A stretch of DNA of 64,000 nt, from assembly GCA_013398015.1 (NCBI GenBank), contig VZRR01005748.1, forward strand, positions 10,000 to 73,999, read 5' to 3'. The position numbers were made by a program, and so were the translations under genes. Below the pieces are notes generated by a model. That model saw nothing but the letters and a program-made list of their open reading frames with translations, ran no database searches and was not told the DNA's origin. Below, piece by piece: positions 36,714 to 46,087 of the stretch. The stretch's first letter is position 1, and each line of letters starts with the position of its first letter. The stretch comes from Oreocharis arfaki (Eukaryota; Chordata; Aves; Passeriformes; Paramythiidae).

Positions 36714-38128
36714 TGTTGTGGTTTCGAGCTGGCCAAGTACCAGGTACCTATGAAAACTGTTTACTCATTTTCTTCTGTTATAGCCAAGCAGAAGAGGGGA
36801 AATTAAAACTTCATTTTCATGAGTTGACATAAGGATTATTGAAAAAACACTTTACACAAAACAGGTTCAAAACTTAAACAATATAAAGAAGATTTGTTAT
36901 TAACAGAATTATAAAAAGTAAAAAGGGTAATGAGAACCAAAGCAAACCTTCAGAACACCTTTTTTTCCCAGTCCCTCCCTCTTTCCACCAACCATGCAAG
37001 GAAAGAAAACAAGGGGTTTTGGTCAGTATTTCCCTTCTCGAAAGTCTTTCTTCAGTATGCTTAAGGAAAAGTTTCTTCTGCTGTGTCATGGGATCCTTCC
37101 CATGGGAGATAGTTCTCTGAAAAGTTTTCTAGCGTGGTTTTAACTTTCACAAGCAACAGTCCCACCTGAACCTGCTGCAATGTGAATCCCTCCCACGGGT
37201 CAAGCAGTCTTCCCACAACTGCCTGATGTGGGTCATTTTAGTTCATGGAGTTTCATCTTTTAAGGATAAGCTGTTCTAGTTTGGAAGCAGAGGCTTTCTT
37301 CCTCTATCTCTAAAAGTAAGGGTTGTATCTCTCTGTTCAAGTTCCTCACCGGATTACAGCATTTCAGCATCCACGCGCACCAGTGTGAGCACTCTTCTTC
37401 ACGGGCTGTGTGTGGATCTCTGCACCCCCCACGCACCTCATGAATTACAGGGAAACAGTTTGTTGTATCATAGTCCTCACTACGGCTCACAGGAGAATCT
37501 CAGCTCTGGCGCTTGGAGCACCTCTTCTCTCTCCTTGTTTTTCACTGACCTCGATGCCACCATGTTGGTTTTCCTCATGTGTTCCCACTTTTCCTTCTCT
37601 TCTGACTCGGAAGAAAGTTGGTGTCTTTAAGTTGCATTTGAGATGTTGATATCATCTGGGTTCCACATCAGGGAATTGCTCACCATGTCGCTCGCTGCTG
37701 GCCACATGGTCCCCACCAGCACTGCACGGCCGGCCCCAGCCACGTGGTCCTCATCAGCACTACACGGGCAGCTCCGGCCTCAAGAGACGCCCGGCCGCAC
37801 TGTCCTGGCCTCAGTACGGCCCCGGCCGTGGGGTGCCAGCCTCAGGAGGGCTCTGGTCGCATGAGCCCCGGTGGCTCCCTGCCAGGATGGGCCCCAGCAG
37901 ACACCTCACTACCCCTCAAGAGAAGAAAAAGAGCTTCTGCGGTTTTTCCTTTCTTAAGTATGTCATCACAGAGATGACATATTTAAGAAAGAAACATTAC
38001 CAACTTGTCTAATTGAGATAGTAACCTGCCCATCATCAGAGCCTTCAGCAATTGGCTCTGGACCAGGCATAGAAGTTTTGAGCAGCTTTTCTCCTGCCCC
38101 CACTAAAAACACGCTGTGTTTTTACACA
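36714..38128 (-). mobile_element. Solo ERVL-type LTR, 1,415 bp, inserted in another LTR
   Basis: The ends are fixed by a 5-bp target-site duplication GGCCC at 36,709-36,713 and 38,129-38,133. On the minus strand the element starts TGTGTAAAAACACAG and ends CGAAACCACAACA. It belongs to the same family as 967-2,105 and 50,589-51,681 but is more diverged: it shares a CTGTGATGACATACTTAAG core, a GGTGCTCCAAGCGCCAGAGC block, the GAGATCCACA...CAGCCCGTG block and a TTCTCATTACCCTTTTACTT segment near the 3' end. It is longer because of extra GC-rich sequence (37,690-37,880, with many CpG) and an inverted duplication making a hairpin (37,949-37,991). No coding sequence belongs to it; frames inside (37,260-37,977) are LTR readings. 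Confidence 0.88.
37949..37991. repeat. Hairpin from an inverted duplication, 19-nt arms
   Basis: Arms 37,949-37,967 and 37,973-37,991 are reverse complements at 18 of 19 positions, the exception being a G/A difference that would pair as a wobble. The loop is ACAGA. It lies in the promoter-proximal part of the minus-strand LTR. The two other LTR copies of this family in the window have the CTGTGATAACAT-like half but not the inverted half, so the dyad arose in this copy or its lineage. Confidence 0.9.
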
Positions 38129-38656
38129 GGCCCCAAAATTTGCTCAATGAGACTCATGAAAGGGCTTACAGTTTTTTGTGTGCTCTGAGTTAGAGGCAGG
38201 GGAGAAATACCAACAAGATGTTCCCAAGGGGTCAAAACAATAAAAAGCTTTACTGGCAACTTCAGAAAATCAGAGAATTTTGGCAAAAGCTTAGAGCAGC
38301 ATTCAATCAACATAGAACATTTCACAAAGCATTAACTTAACCCATGCAACTTAGCAAACTCCAAGCCCATCTGATTTCAAATTACTCAAAACTCCAAGAA
38401 GAGGGACTTAGAAGAAGAAGAAAGAGAAGGAAAGAAAGAGAGGAGAGATATAGAAAAGAACAAATATAGCTACCACTCCTGTTTTCAGCAGTGTTCAGCT
38501 GATAGAAATCCCAAGGGGAGACAGGGTCAAGGCATGTGCTTGCCTCATGTTCTGGGTTAAGTACCCTTTGGCTTTTCTGATCCATCCCACCTGGGGGAAG
38601 GTCATCTGGCTACTGTTGGGCTAGACTGGAGCTCCCAGGGCAGGTGTGGAACAACA
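38129..38656 (-). mobile_element. ERV LTR, minus strand, 3' of the decayed provirus
   Basis: On the minus strand it starts TGTTGTTCCACACCTGCCC directly after a GCTGGGGG stretch that resembles the polypurine tract expected before a 3' LTR. It continues through a CTATATTTG TATA-like region (about 38,460), pyrimidine-rich TCTTTCTTTCC-like sequence, an AGTAAAGC signal in place of AATAAA, and GGGAACATCTTGTTGGTATT. Its end was split off by the 1.4-kb LTR inserted at 38,128. It does not resemble the LTR on the other side of the provirus (43,497-43,972), so the pair are not the original matching LTRs. The minus-strand frame 38,122-38,325 is non-functional. Confidence 0.55.
38400..38460. repeat. Purine-rich low-complexity tract
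   Basis: The plus strand is almost entirely A and G from about 38,396 to 38,456, built of GAAGAAGAAG and GAAAGAAAGAGAGG-type units. It lies within the LTR above, so it is a pyrimidine tract in the element's own orientation. Confidence 0.8.
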
Positions 38657-39330
38657 CCCCCAGCATGCCATAGATGGGCAGCCACTGCAGGGGCTAGGAC
38701 ACAGGCCCCAGTGGGTGGGGTGTGAGGAGCAGGGCATCATCTCACAAAGCAAGGCGCAACCTGCCCCTTCCCCCCCAAATACACGTGAAATGTTTCAAGC
38801 CAGCAGTCATTCCAGCCTCTCACACCTGAGATATAGTGTACATGGTCTGCCCCTCAATCGCAATCCCATGTGTATGCTGCATCTCTTCCGTGATGACCAT
38901 CAAGTCAAAAATAATTCACCCTTATGGTGCTGGTCCAGATCTACTCGTGACACCTTGACTTTTGATCCCTATGTCCGTTCTTGTGATGCTCTTCAGCAGC
39001 CTGACTCTTGGGTACATGTGAATCTACATGATGTACATTCACAGGCAACTTCTCTACCCGCGCAGCGATGTCTTGCCACAATTCAGCAGCCCTGATGGAT
39101 TTACCTCTGTGCTGCCAGTTTGTCTTTTTCCATTGTCTCAGCCACCCCCACAGAGCATTTGCCACCATCCACGAGTCAGTGTGAACAAACTTGATCCACC
39201 TTGTCCCTCAGTAGCTTGTGTGACTTACTGCGTAGGACTGCATACGGCAGCCTTCCGTTTTCAATGTATCCTTTACAAGGAGGCAGGAACCATCAGTGAA
39301 GACAGGGTGTTACTTTCCATTTTCTGGTAG
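38657..39330 (-). pseudogene. Decayed ERV pol: RNase H and start of integrase
   Basis: This is part of an endogenous retrovirus pol on the minus strand. The first RNase H catalytic motif is readable at 39,283-39,303 (VFTDGSC). The C-terminal part is open in 38,941-39,168, with WGWLRQWKKTNW, LWQDIAARVEKL and VHHVDSHVPKS; the last contains the conserved final Asp of RNase H. Frameshifts separate the two parts. Downstream on the minus strand (38,930-38,660) only faint traces of the integrase N-terminal zinc-binding region remain, with stops, and the catalytic core of integrase is absent. This pol type is familiar from avian ERVs of the ERVL-like class. No env is seen. It is non-functional. Confidence 0.8.
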
Positions 39331-39888
39331 CAGATTATATGGTAGGGCCTGTCACCTTTTTCTCCTCCTATTCTGATAATTCGAAATTTTCATCATCAGG
39401 TCAATTTGTGATGATCTCCAAGATCCAAGGATGATTTGTATTTCCTATCAGACCCCGATGTGTGATCAGCAAGACCCACTTACTCCACGTAGCATCAGTG
39501 GCATGATGCGTGGAAAGGACTTCCCCTTTGAATATCCAGCCCAGCACAGGCAGTCAGGGTGCAGGAGGAGCTATGTCTTGTAACAAATCACTTCTGAAGT
39601 GGCTCAATCTCCTTCATAAGCTGCCAGTACCTCTTTTTCAGTTGGAGTGTAACAGGCCTTGGATCTTTTGTACCCCTGTCTCCAAAACCACAGGGATCAT
39701 CCTTAAGTTTTTCCAGGTACTTTTTGCTAGAGACACCAGGAAGGACCATTCTCACAGCTGCACCTGTACCTTGCCCTGTCCTGACTGGCCCATCAACCAC
39801 TGCACCAGTAATCTCCTGTTTAATTTGTTAAAAAGCCAGTTGTTGTTCAAGGCCCTGTTGCAGTGGCACAACTCAAGGAAAAGATCAC
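39331..39888 (-). pseudogene. Decayed ERV pol: RT connection to RNase H
   Basis: Minus-strand frame 39,588-39,800 (contains VSSKKYLEKLKDDP and LQLKKRYWQLMKEIE) and the adjoining 39,800-39,860 (GLEQQLAF...QIKQEI) continue pol from the RT thumb/connection. The join to the upstream pol part at 40,470 is interrupted by an inserted LTR-like element (39,889-40,468). Stops and frameshifts are present. Confidence 0.7.
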
Positions 39889-40468
39889 TGAAAAGCTAAG
39901 AGAAGAACAGTGGTGGGACCATTATGAGAACTAAGACCTTTTAGGTCACGATGAGAGTCCACAGTGCATTGCTTCCCCATGCAGATCATTGCCACAGGAT
40001 TGGCTCAGCAATTCTCCTCCCTCTTTTCCCAGTTATGGCTTTGCCCTAGAATGTTCTCCCTCCTCAATGTTCCATTGGCTCCCAGTTCTCCTTCCCCGCC
40101 TTCCCTTTTTCCTATTGGACTGTACCCTGTCATTCTTCCTGATGCCCTCAGATGATTTGTCCCTGATGTTCTCTCCACCCCTTATTCCCCTGGTACAAAA
40201 CCCCTGGACCCGGGTTTGTTCTCTCATTTGTCCCTAGACCCGTTCACAGCTTAAACTCTGTGGAAGTCTGCAGGAAAGACCCCTCCTGCCTCCTTGTTCT
40301 CACTGCCTGCTATTTTCCCCACGCTGTGTGGAGCTGTGCTCCTACACCAGCACCCTGTGCACAGCCTGTCAGCGGTCTGCCTTAGAGGCAGAACCCAGGA
40401 GTGATCTTAGGGACGCTTGCTGGGGTGACGCGGCGGTGCCTCCGCACCCCTCTCACCCTCTACCACCA
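39889..40468 (+). mobile_element. LTR-like element inserted into the ERV pol
   Basis: Pol reads up to ...QKKNDLKWD on one side and resumes at LEQQLAF on the other. The roughly 580 bp between have different composition (pyrimidine-rich, CCAATGGG-like ATTGGCTC motifs at about 40,073 and TTCCTATTGGACTG at 40,108) and a TACAAAA TATA-like site near 40,193, in the manner of an ERVK-like LTR. The element starts TGAAAAGC and ends CACCA or, earlier, CCGCA. The hexamer AAGATC occurs near both outer edges (39,881-39,886 and 40,473-40,478). It may mark a worn target-site duplication, but it is not immediately adjacent to the TG/CA ends. Orientation and exact ends are therefore tentative. Confidence 0.55.
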
Positions 40469-41360
40469 TGTCAAGATCCCATTTTAAATCATTCTTCTTC
40501 TGGGTCACTTGATAGAGATGGTTTACCGTCTGATTGTAATCTGGAATATGCACCTTCCAGAAACCCACAGTGCTTAGGAAAGCCTGTGTTTCTTCTTGCT
40601 GGTTAGTGGGGACATAGCTGCTATTTTGTTGATCACATCCTTTGGAATTTGATGACATCCATCTTGTCGTTTTACTCCTAAAAACTGAATTTCCTCAGCA
40701 GGTCCCTTGCCCTTACTTTGCTTTATGGAAAAACTGGCCTTCAGGATGATCTGGATTATGTGCTCCCTATTCTCAAAAACTTCCCATGCTGTGTGACAAT
40801 GTCATCAATGTACTACAAGTGTTCTGGAGTCTCACATTTTTCCAGTGCAGTCTGGATCAATCCATAGCAAATGGTTGGGTTGTGTTTCTACCCTTCGGGC
40901 AGTTCCAGGTGTACTGGATGCCCCTCCAGGTGAACAGAAATTGTGGCCTACACTCTGCTGCTGAAGGAAAACAGAAAAATGCATTAGTCATGCTGATGGT
41001 GGCACCACTTTTCTGCCTTGGAGTCCAGTTCATACTGAAGTTCCAGCATGCTGGGCACAGCAGCACTCAGTGGTGCTGCGATTTCATCTGGATCACGATA
41101 GTCCACTGTCAGTTTCCACTCTCCATCAGATTTATACATTGGCCATATAGGACTATTGAAGATCCTCTGACAAACCAGGCAGAGTATTCAGCTGTCCAAT
41201 TTCTTCTGTATCCACACCAGCTATCCCAAAACCCCAAAAATGTCCTTTTGGGTCTTTGAAACATCCTCTGCTGATGTAATCTATGCCAAAGATGCACAGG
41301 AACTTCAGATTCATCATAATGAGGTGGTTTTGCCATTCATTCCTGGTCAAGGTCACTCAG
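40469..41360 (-). pseudogene. Decayed ERV pol: protease end and reverse transcriptase
   Basis: The minus-strand RT is spread over several frames. 41,153-41,356 holds the protease C-terminus and RT start (FGIDYISRG, LNTLPGLSEDLQ). 40,857-41,066 holds the palm motif around NAFFCFPSAAECRPQF and TWRGIQYTWN. The active-site box YIDD is readable at 40,801-40,812, just after an in-frame stop. The thumb follows in 40,469-40,658 (EETQAFLSTVGFWKVHIPDY). The catalytic Asp expected ahead of NAFF appears to be Ser (ISMTNAFF). At least three frame changes are needed to read across. It is dead but recognisable. Class III (ERVL-like) is my best placement by motif style. Confidence 0.88.
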
Positions 41361-43496
41361 CTTCCAGTACAGTTAGATGTTGGGATGCCCCTGTCACCCC
41401 AGAAATACCGATTCATTCTGCTACCATGTATCTTCATGGCATCAGGATACATTGTGCTATCAGATCCACACAGTCCAATAGATCAAATTGCCACTTTCAC
41501 CTCCCTGGCTGGAGGCAGGGCCCCTCTAGTTCTGGTCCAAGTACTTGTTGCTCAGTATCTTGTAAATATGAATTGAAGGTGCCTTCAGGAGGTTCAGAAG
41601 TAACATTAGCCCTTCTATTCTGTCTGAGAACATGCCCACTGGCCACTGGATCAGCTTTTAGCCTCGAAGAATTTCCTGTGGTGGTTGTTCTTCCCCTCAG
41701 CTTATACACCTGTGCTGCTGGGGCACAGGTGGGTTTTCCATCCCACTTCATTACATCCTCCTCATGGCCATGCAGGTGAAACCACAGATGTGCACCTTAT
41801 CTCTTGAGCAGGGGAGTACTTGCTCTCAATAGCAGTCTGGGCTGTACTAGCAGGGCACAGGACATTTCCTTCTAGTTTGCTCAAGTCTTTCAACTCTCTT
41901 GGCAGTCCTGGACAGTCTCAAGAGCTGAGGCACAGGTTGACAGGGAGGAAGAAAGATGATCTTCATATTGCCAGAGTCAGGTAGTCATCTGAAGCACTGT
42001 TTGTTTTCTTTCTTTCAATGCCAATGAGTTGGTCTACAATCATGGTGCACTCCATACAAATTTAGGCCACGCGGATTGTGTACACTGGACCTCACCTGGA
42101 TCTACAGGGGACTGCTCATTATTTAAACCCCTATAGACTATGTCCAGCACAGTTAATTCTCTCAGTTACTGCATACCTTTTGCCATGGTGTTCCACCTGC
42201 TTGGGTGCACTAGTAGATCATCCTTGAGAGTACCTTTGCTTCATGCTTGACAGGAGTCACCTCCAGGGTCTGAGTTTCTGTTCTCTTCCCAATCCCCCTG
42301 TCAGAGCCCACGTCCCAGGACAGGGATCCCAGTTGCCTGGCTTCACTACCAGCTGGTTTCCTACCATGGGCTGCAATATCCCAGTATTGGACCAGGCAGG
42401 TCACCAGGGGCTCTCGTGAGTGGTGGCTGAAATCTTCTTGTGCATCTCAGAGCTCACTCAGGGATAGAAATGGGGTGATTATCCCTGGCCCTGCCTCTTC
42501 CTGTTGTTAGGAGGACCCTGCTTCCTCCTCATTGCTCGCTGTGTGAACTTACTTGATCTTGGATTTCTTCTTCTGTATAGAGGCCATTGCTACCAGCAGG
42601 AGTTGTTCCTCTGGTTCAGCTGCAGTTTGAGTGGCCATGGTGCCTGTTGGTCTGCTTTCCTCTTCCTCCTCTGAGGGTGATGTTTAGGGACAAGCAGCAT
42701 CCAGGAAATAGTAGCAAGGTCCAGCACACAAAAGTTCTCCTTGCTGGAGTTGCCACAGCATTCTCCTTGCAAATACTCTGTCGTTTTAACAGAGTTTCTG
42801 TAGTTGGACAGGGGTGAATTTCCAAACGATTGGAGCAGAGAATTTCCCCGAAAACTGACCCATTTTCTCCCACATTCCATGTCACTCATGACTACCCACC
42901 CTTGGGGCAGATCTCTGAATAACCTCCTTAGAAATCTCTTTTGTAACTCTAAACATGGTGTGGACCACGAGGAGGCCAGACTGAGGAGGCCTGGCAGACC
43001 TAACAACATGAACATGCTTTCCTTAGTATCCAAAGGGAATTCAAAATCCTCAAAAGCTTTTGTAACAGGCCTGAAGGAAGAAAAGGTGATGAAAAGATGG
43101 CGGAAGTCATCCTCCCGTGTTCGCCCCACAGGCTGGGTACAGTTATTAATGAATTCCCTGATGTAGCACCCCAGGCCAGGGCAGGAAAGCAACACTGAAT
43201 ACACTTCCGAAAGTATCCTCATTGCCCTTGATGTTATCATGCCATGAACTGATGTCACACAGTACAGCAACAGAACATTTCTGGTCCCTCTCACTGCTCT
43301 GAAGGAGATCCCCACAGGGCCCGCATACAGGAATATATACAGAGTTACGTACCACACCCGAAACAGAACAAGCAACAGTCTAACAGAGCAAATACTTAGA
43401 CTGGATTTGTTTCCAACTCACTCTGATCAGGTGTTGTAATCTAGACCCTCTGTGCCTCACAGTAGGCACCAATTAAAGGCTGGCATCATTTAGGAG
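41361..43496 (-). pseudogene. Decayed ERV gag and protease region
   Basis: This is upstream of RT on the minus strand, where gag and protease should lie. Visible fragments include 41,497-41,751 (RLKADPVASGHVLRQNRRANV), the VTLTRNEWQ segment of the protease near 41,340, and 42,210-42,404 (SEARQLGSLSWDVGSDRGIGK), which I place in gag from its position and style. The longest frame, 42,590-43,375 (261 codons), has no zinc knuckle or other gag hallmark. It is most likely a chance-open or frame-shifted reading of gag and leader DNA. No primer-binding site could be assigned with confidence next to the LTR at 43,497. The interior is too worn to delimit gag exactly. Confidence 0.6.
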
Positions 43497-43972
43497 TGGC
43501 ACTCCCTAACTAACAGTTCCCCCTCTGCCCACACTTGCTCTTCTTCCCCTTCTGGTGGGAGATACAAAAGGCAGAAATTACAGGTTGAAATAAAAACAAT
43601 TTACTGGAAACAGCAATGAGATAGGTAAACAAACAGTAACAGCAACAATATTAATAACAAAATTATACAAAAGGAGGATGATTTACATGCAAAAACTGCT
43701 CACCGACCAGACCAGCATGGCAGGACCCCAAGACAATGAATAAAATGGTGGATGGACCCTCTGCACACCCCCTGTTCCTTCCCAACCAAAAGCCACACTG
43801 CTCTCCTCCTCAGAAGCAAGACTCCCTCACTTTCACACCCCCCAGCAGTGACATGCATGGTATAGAACAACAACCCAGACACACCTATGGGGCTCCAAGC
43901 CCTACCCCCTCATGGCTAATGTGAAAATTTTTTAAACAAAAATTAACCCGGTCCTGGCCAAAAAACAGGACA
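43497..43972 (-). mobile_element. ERV LTR, minus strand, 5' of the decayed provirus
   Basis: On the minus strand it starts TGTCCTGTTTTTTGGCCAGG and runs to about ...GTTAGGGAGTGCCA. It has an AGTAAATTGTTTTTATTTCA polyadenylation region and a TTTGTATCTCCCACC U5-like block, as in a common avian ERV LTR type. It sits where a 5' LTR would be, but it does not match the LTR at 38,129-38,656, and no primer-binding site follows at the usual spacing. It may therefore be an independent solo LTR that replaced or abuts the original one. No target-site duplication was found. Confidence 0.6.
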
Positions 43973-44741
43973 CTCTACAAAAAAATAATATGAAATATTT
44001 CACTTCCATAGTAGACTGAGACCATGCTCATATGGTTTATGGAAGCACTTTCAGCTGATATTTTGATCAATAACCATGTTCAATTACCTATTCATTCGTT
44101 CATTCAATTCTCTATTCACAGCTGAGTCATATTTTCATATTTTCTAAAATACATAAACCCTGATGTCTCTTGGCTTTCATTAGGTACTACCCCAGAACCA
44201 ACAAATGAACAGAAAAGATTACAACTGTCCACTGTATAGCATACACTTGTTTTCCTTCCAGATCTTTTCTGTTTCACCCAAACACACACCAAGTATAGCT
44301 GGTTTCAAGTTGCTATCCAATTTTCAATTAAACAATTTGTTATACATAATAGGAAGAACAGGCCAAATACTTACTATGTCTATTTCACAGTCAAATAATG
44401 CTGCAAAACAAATGCCTTGAAATCAAAGCTTACATTTTAAAGGAGACTGTCTAAATATTTTTATAAAATAGGGTTTTCTCTTTTGTAATAGAATAAAGAA
44501 CTGAATTCCAACAATAGAAATTTATTTCTTCACCAAATTTCTGTTTTCCCTCCATGCATATACGCTCTCTGTTTCTGTATGATTCCTCAGGAACAATGGA
44601 TGGCTGGCAGATATTCAATTTTTTTAGAAAACACCATTTATTCGGGGAAGAAAAGAAGATGTAAATAATGTTGTTTTGATTATGCTTGTTTTTATAAAAA
44701 GAGAAACACCTGTGGCAACTCATGTTCAGAATACTAATGTA

Positions 44742-44766
44742 TTCTGAAGATACATTATCTTCAGAA
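44742..44766. repeat. Inverted repeat, 10-bp arms, 5-nt loop
   Basis: TTCTGAAGAT (44,742-44,751) and ATCTTCAGAA (44,757-44,766) are perfect reverse complements around ACATT. No role is evident. Confidence 0.85.
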
Positions 44767-46055
44767 GCTCCTTTCCATTCTATAATGGCTAATACTCCTC
44801 AAAAAGGACTACAGCGCTAATTCCAGGCACTTCTACGTGCCATGTAAGGTACCTGTTATGTTTCCATGAATCCCAGCAGAATAACACAGGGAAAGGACAT
44901 CCCGGGGAGTTCTCTTGGCCAGTATTTTGGCATTCATCATCAGAGCTCTCCCTTGAAAATTGCTGCAATGATTTTTCCATCAAAAATAAGTATTTTCTCT
45001 TGAATTTTGAGAAGAAACCTAATCTGGTTGTAACAATGCTGCATGAATTTATTGTCTGGCAGATTGAGAAAAAAGCAGCCTACAGGAAAGACCAAAGACC
45101 TCAAGCCACACCTATGCAAGTTTTGGACCTACTCATGTCACTGAGACTGCATGGTTTGAGGCTATTAACTACAGGACATGTTGGTGGCATTACAGCAAAA
45201 CAACTGAGGATTTGAACTGTATGTGACCAGCCCATTGAAACCAAACCTGACTTGCTCATATCAAGTCAAATATAGGAATGAGCTGGTGCTAAAATGCTAA
45301 TCAGATCAACCTCTCTGATGAAACTCATTCTTTCAGTATGCATCATTTGAACAGATTTATCTCTCATAGCTAAATAAAGAGCTTCTTCGAAGTTCTCCAC
45401 AATATACATGGAAAAATACTGGAAATCTTCTTCTGCAGCTCTCTAAACTGCTGCAATCAGTTTGCTCAGATGAGATTAATTTTTGAGGCACTTCATTCCT
45501 TTATACTGAAAACACATTGAAAACCACATCAGGCTGCAGCTTTAATCTAGCATCCTTTATTACTGTATTTGTTATTTAACTTGAATCTGTCAATAAGCTT
45601 ATGATCTTACACCAGATTTATTACCTGCCTTGCAAAACTCAGTGGAGTTAGAGTAGATCAAAACACGTTTGATCTGGCAGAAAAATATCAGGCTCAATCT
45701 ACAGAGACAACCCTTGAGGTCATGAACTCCGTTATCTCTGAAGTGAACATGAAAGGCTTTTATTTTTCTGTCTTCACTTCATGGCATGCAGATTAAGTTG
45801 GTGATCAAGAACATTAAAGAGTTAATACAGGAATGTTTTTTTTAGATACAGTTTTGTGAAAATCTACTCCTCCAGGGTGGGGTTTGTTTGGATGGAGGGG
45901 CTGGGGGTGCTTTTCTGGTTTTTTGATTGGGCAAGAGAAACACTTGCTTACACTTGCTATTTTTTTTCATTCTAAAGGAAAGACAAGCATATGTTTTGCC
46001 TGGACTGGTAAATCTTTGTGTCGGTTTTGAAGGCACTTGAATATCTTTCTCTTCT

Positions 46056-46087
46056 TTTTTTTTTTCTCTCTCTCTCTCTCACACACA
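46056..46087. repeat. T-run followed by (CT)n and (CA)n microsatellite
   Basis: A T tract passes into TCTCTCTCTCTCTCTC and then ACACACA. This is a simple-sequence locus likely to vary in length. Confidence 0.9.

Noticed and set aside
42590..43375. 261-codon minus-strand frame as a host gene
   Set aside because: It lies between a 5'-side LTR and recognisable ERV protease/RT on the same strand, has no domain I recognise and no start or splice context. It is best read as frame-shifted or chance-open gag/leader DNA.
43440..43480. Primer-binding site TGGTGCC next to the 5'-side LTR (minus strand)
   Set aside because: A TTGGTGCC stretch exists, but it is too far from the apparent LTR end and I could not match a full 18-nt tRNA complement.
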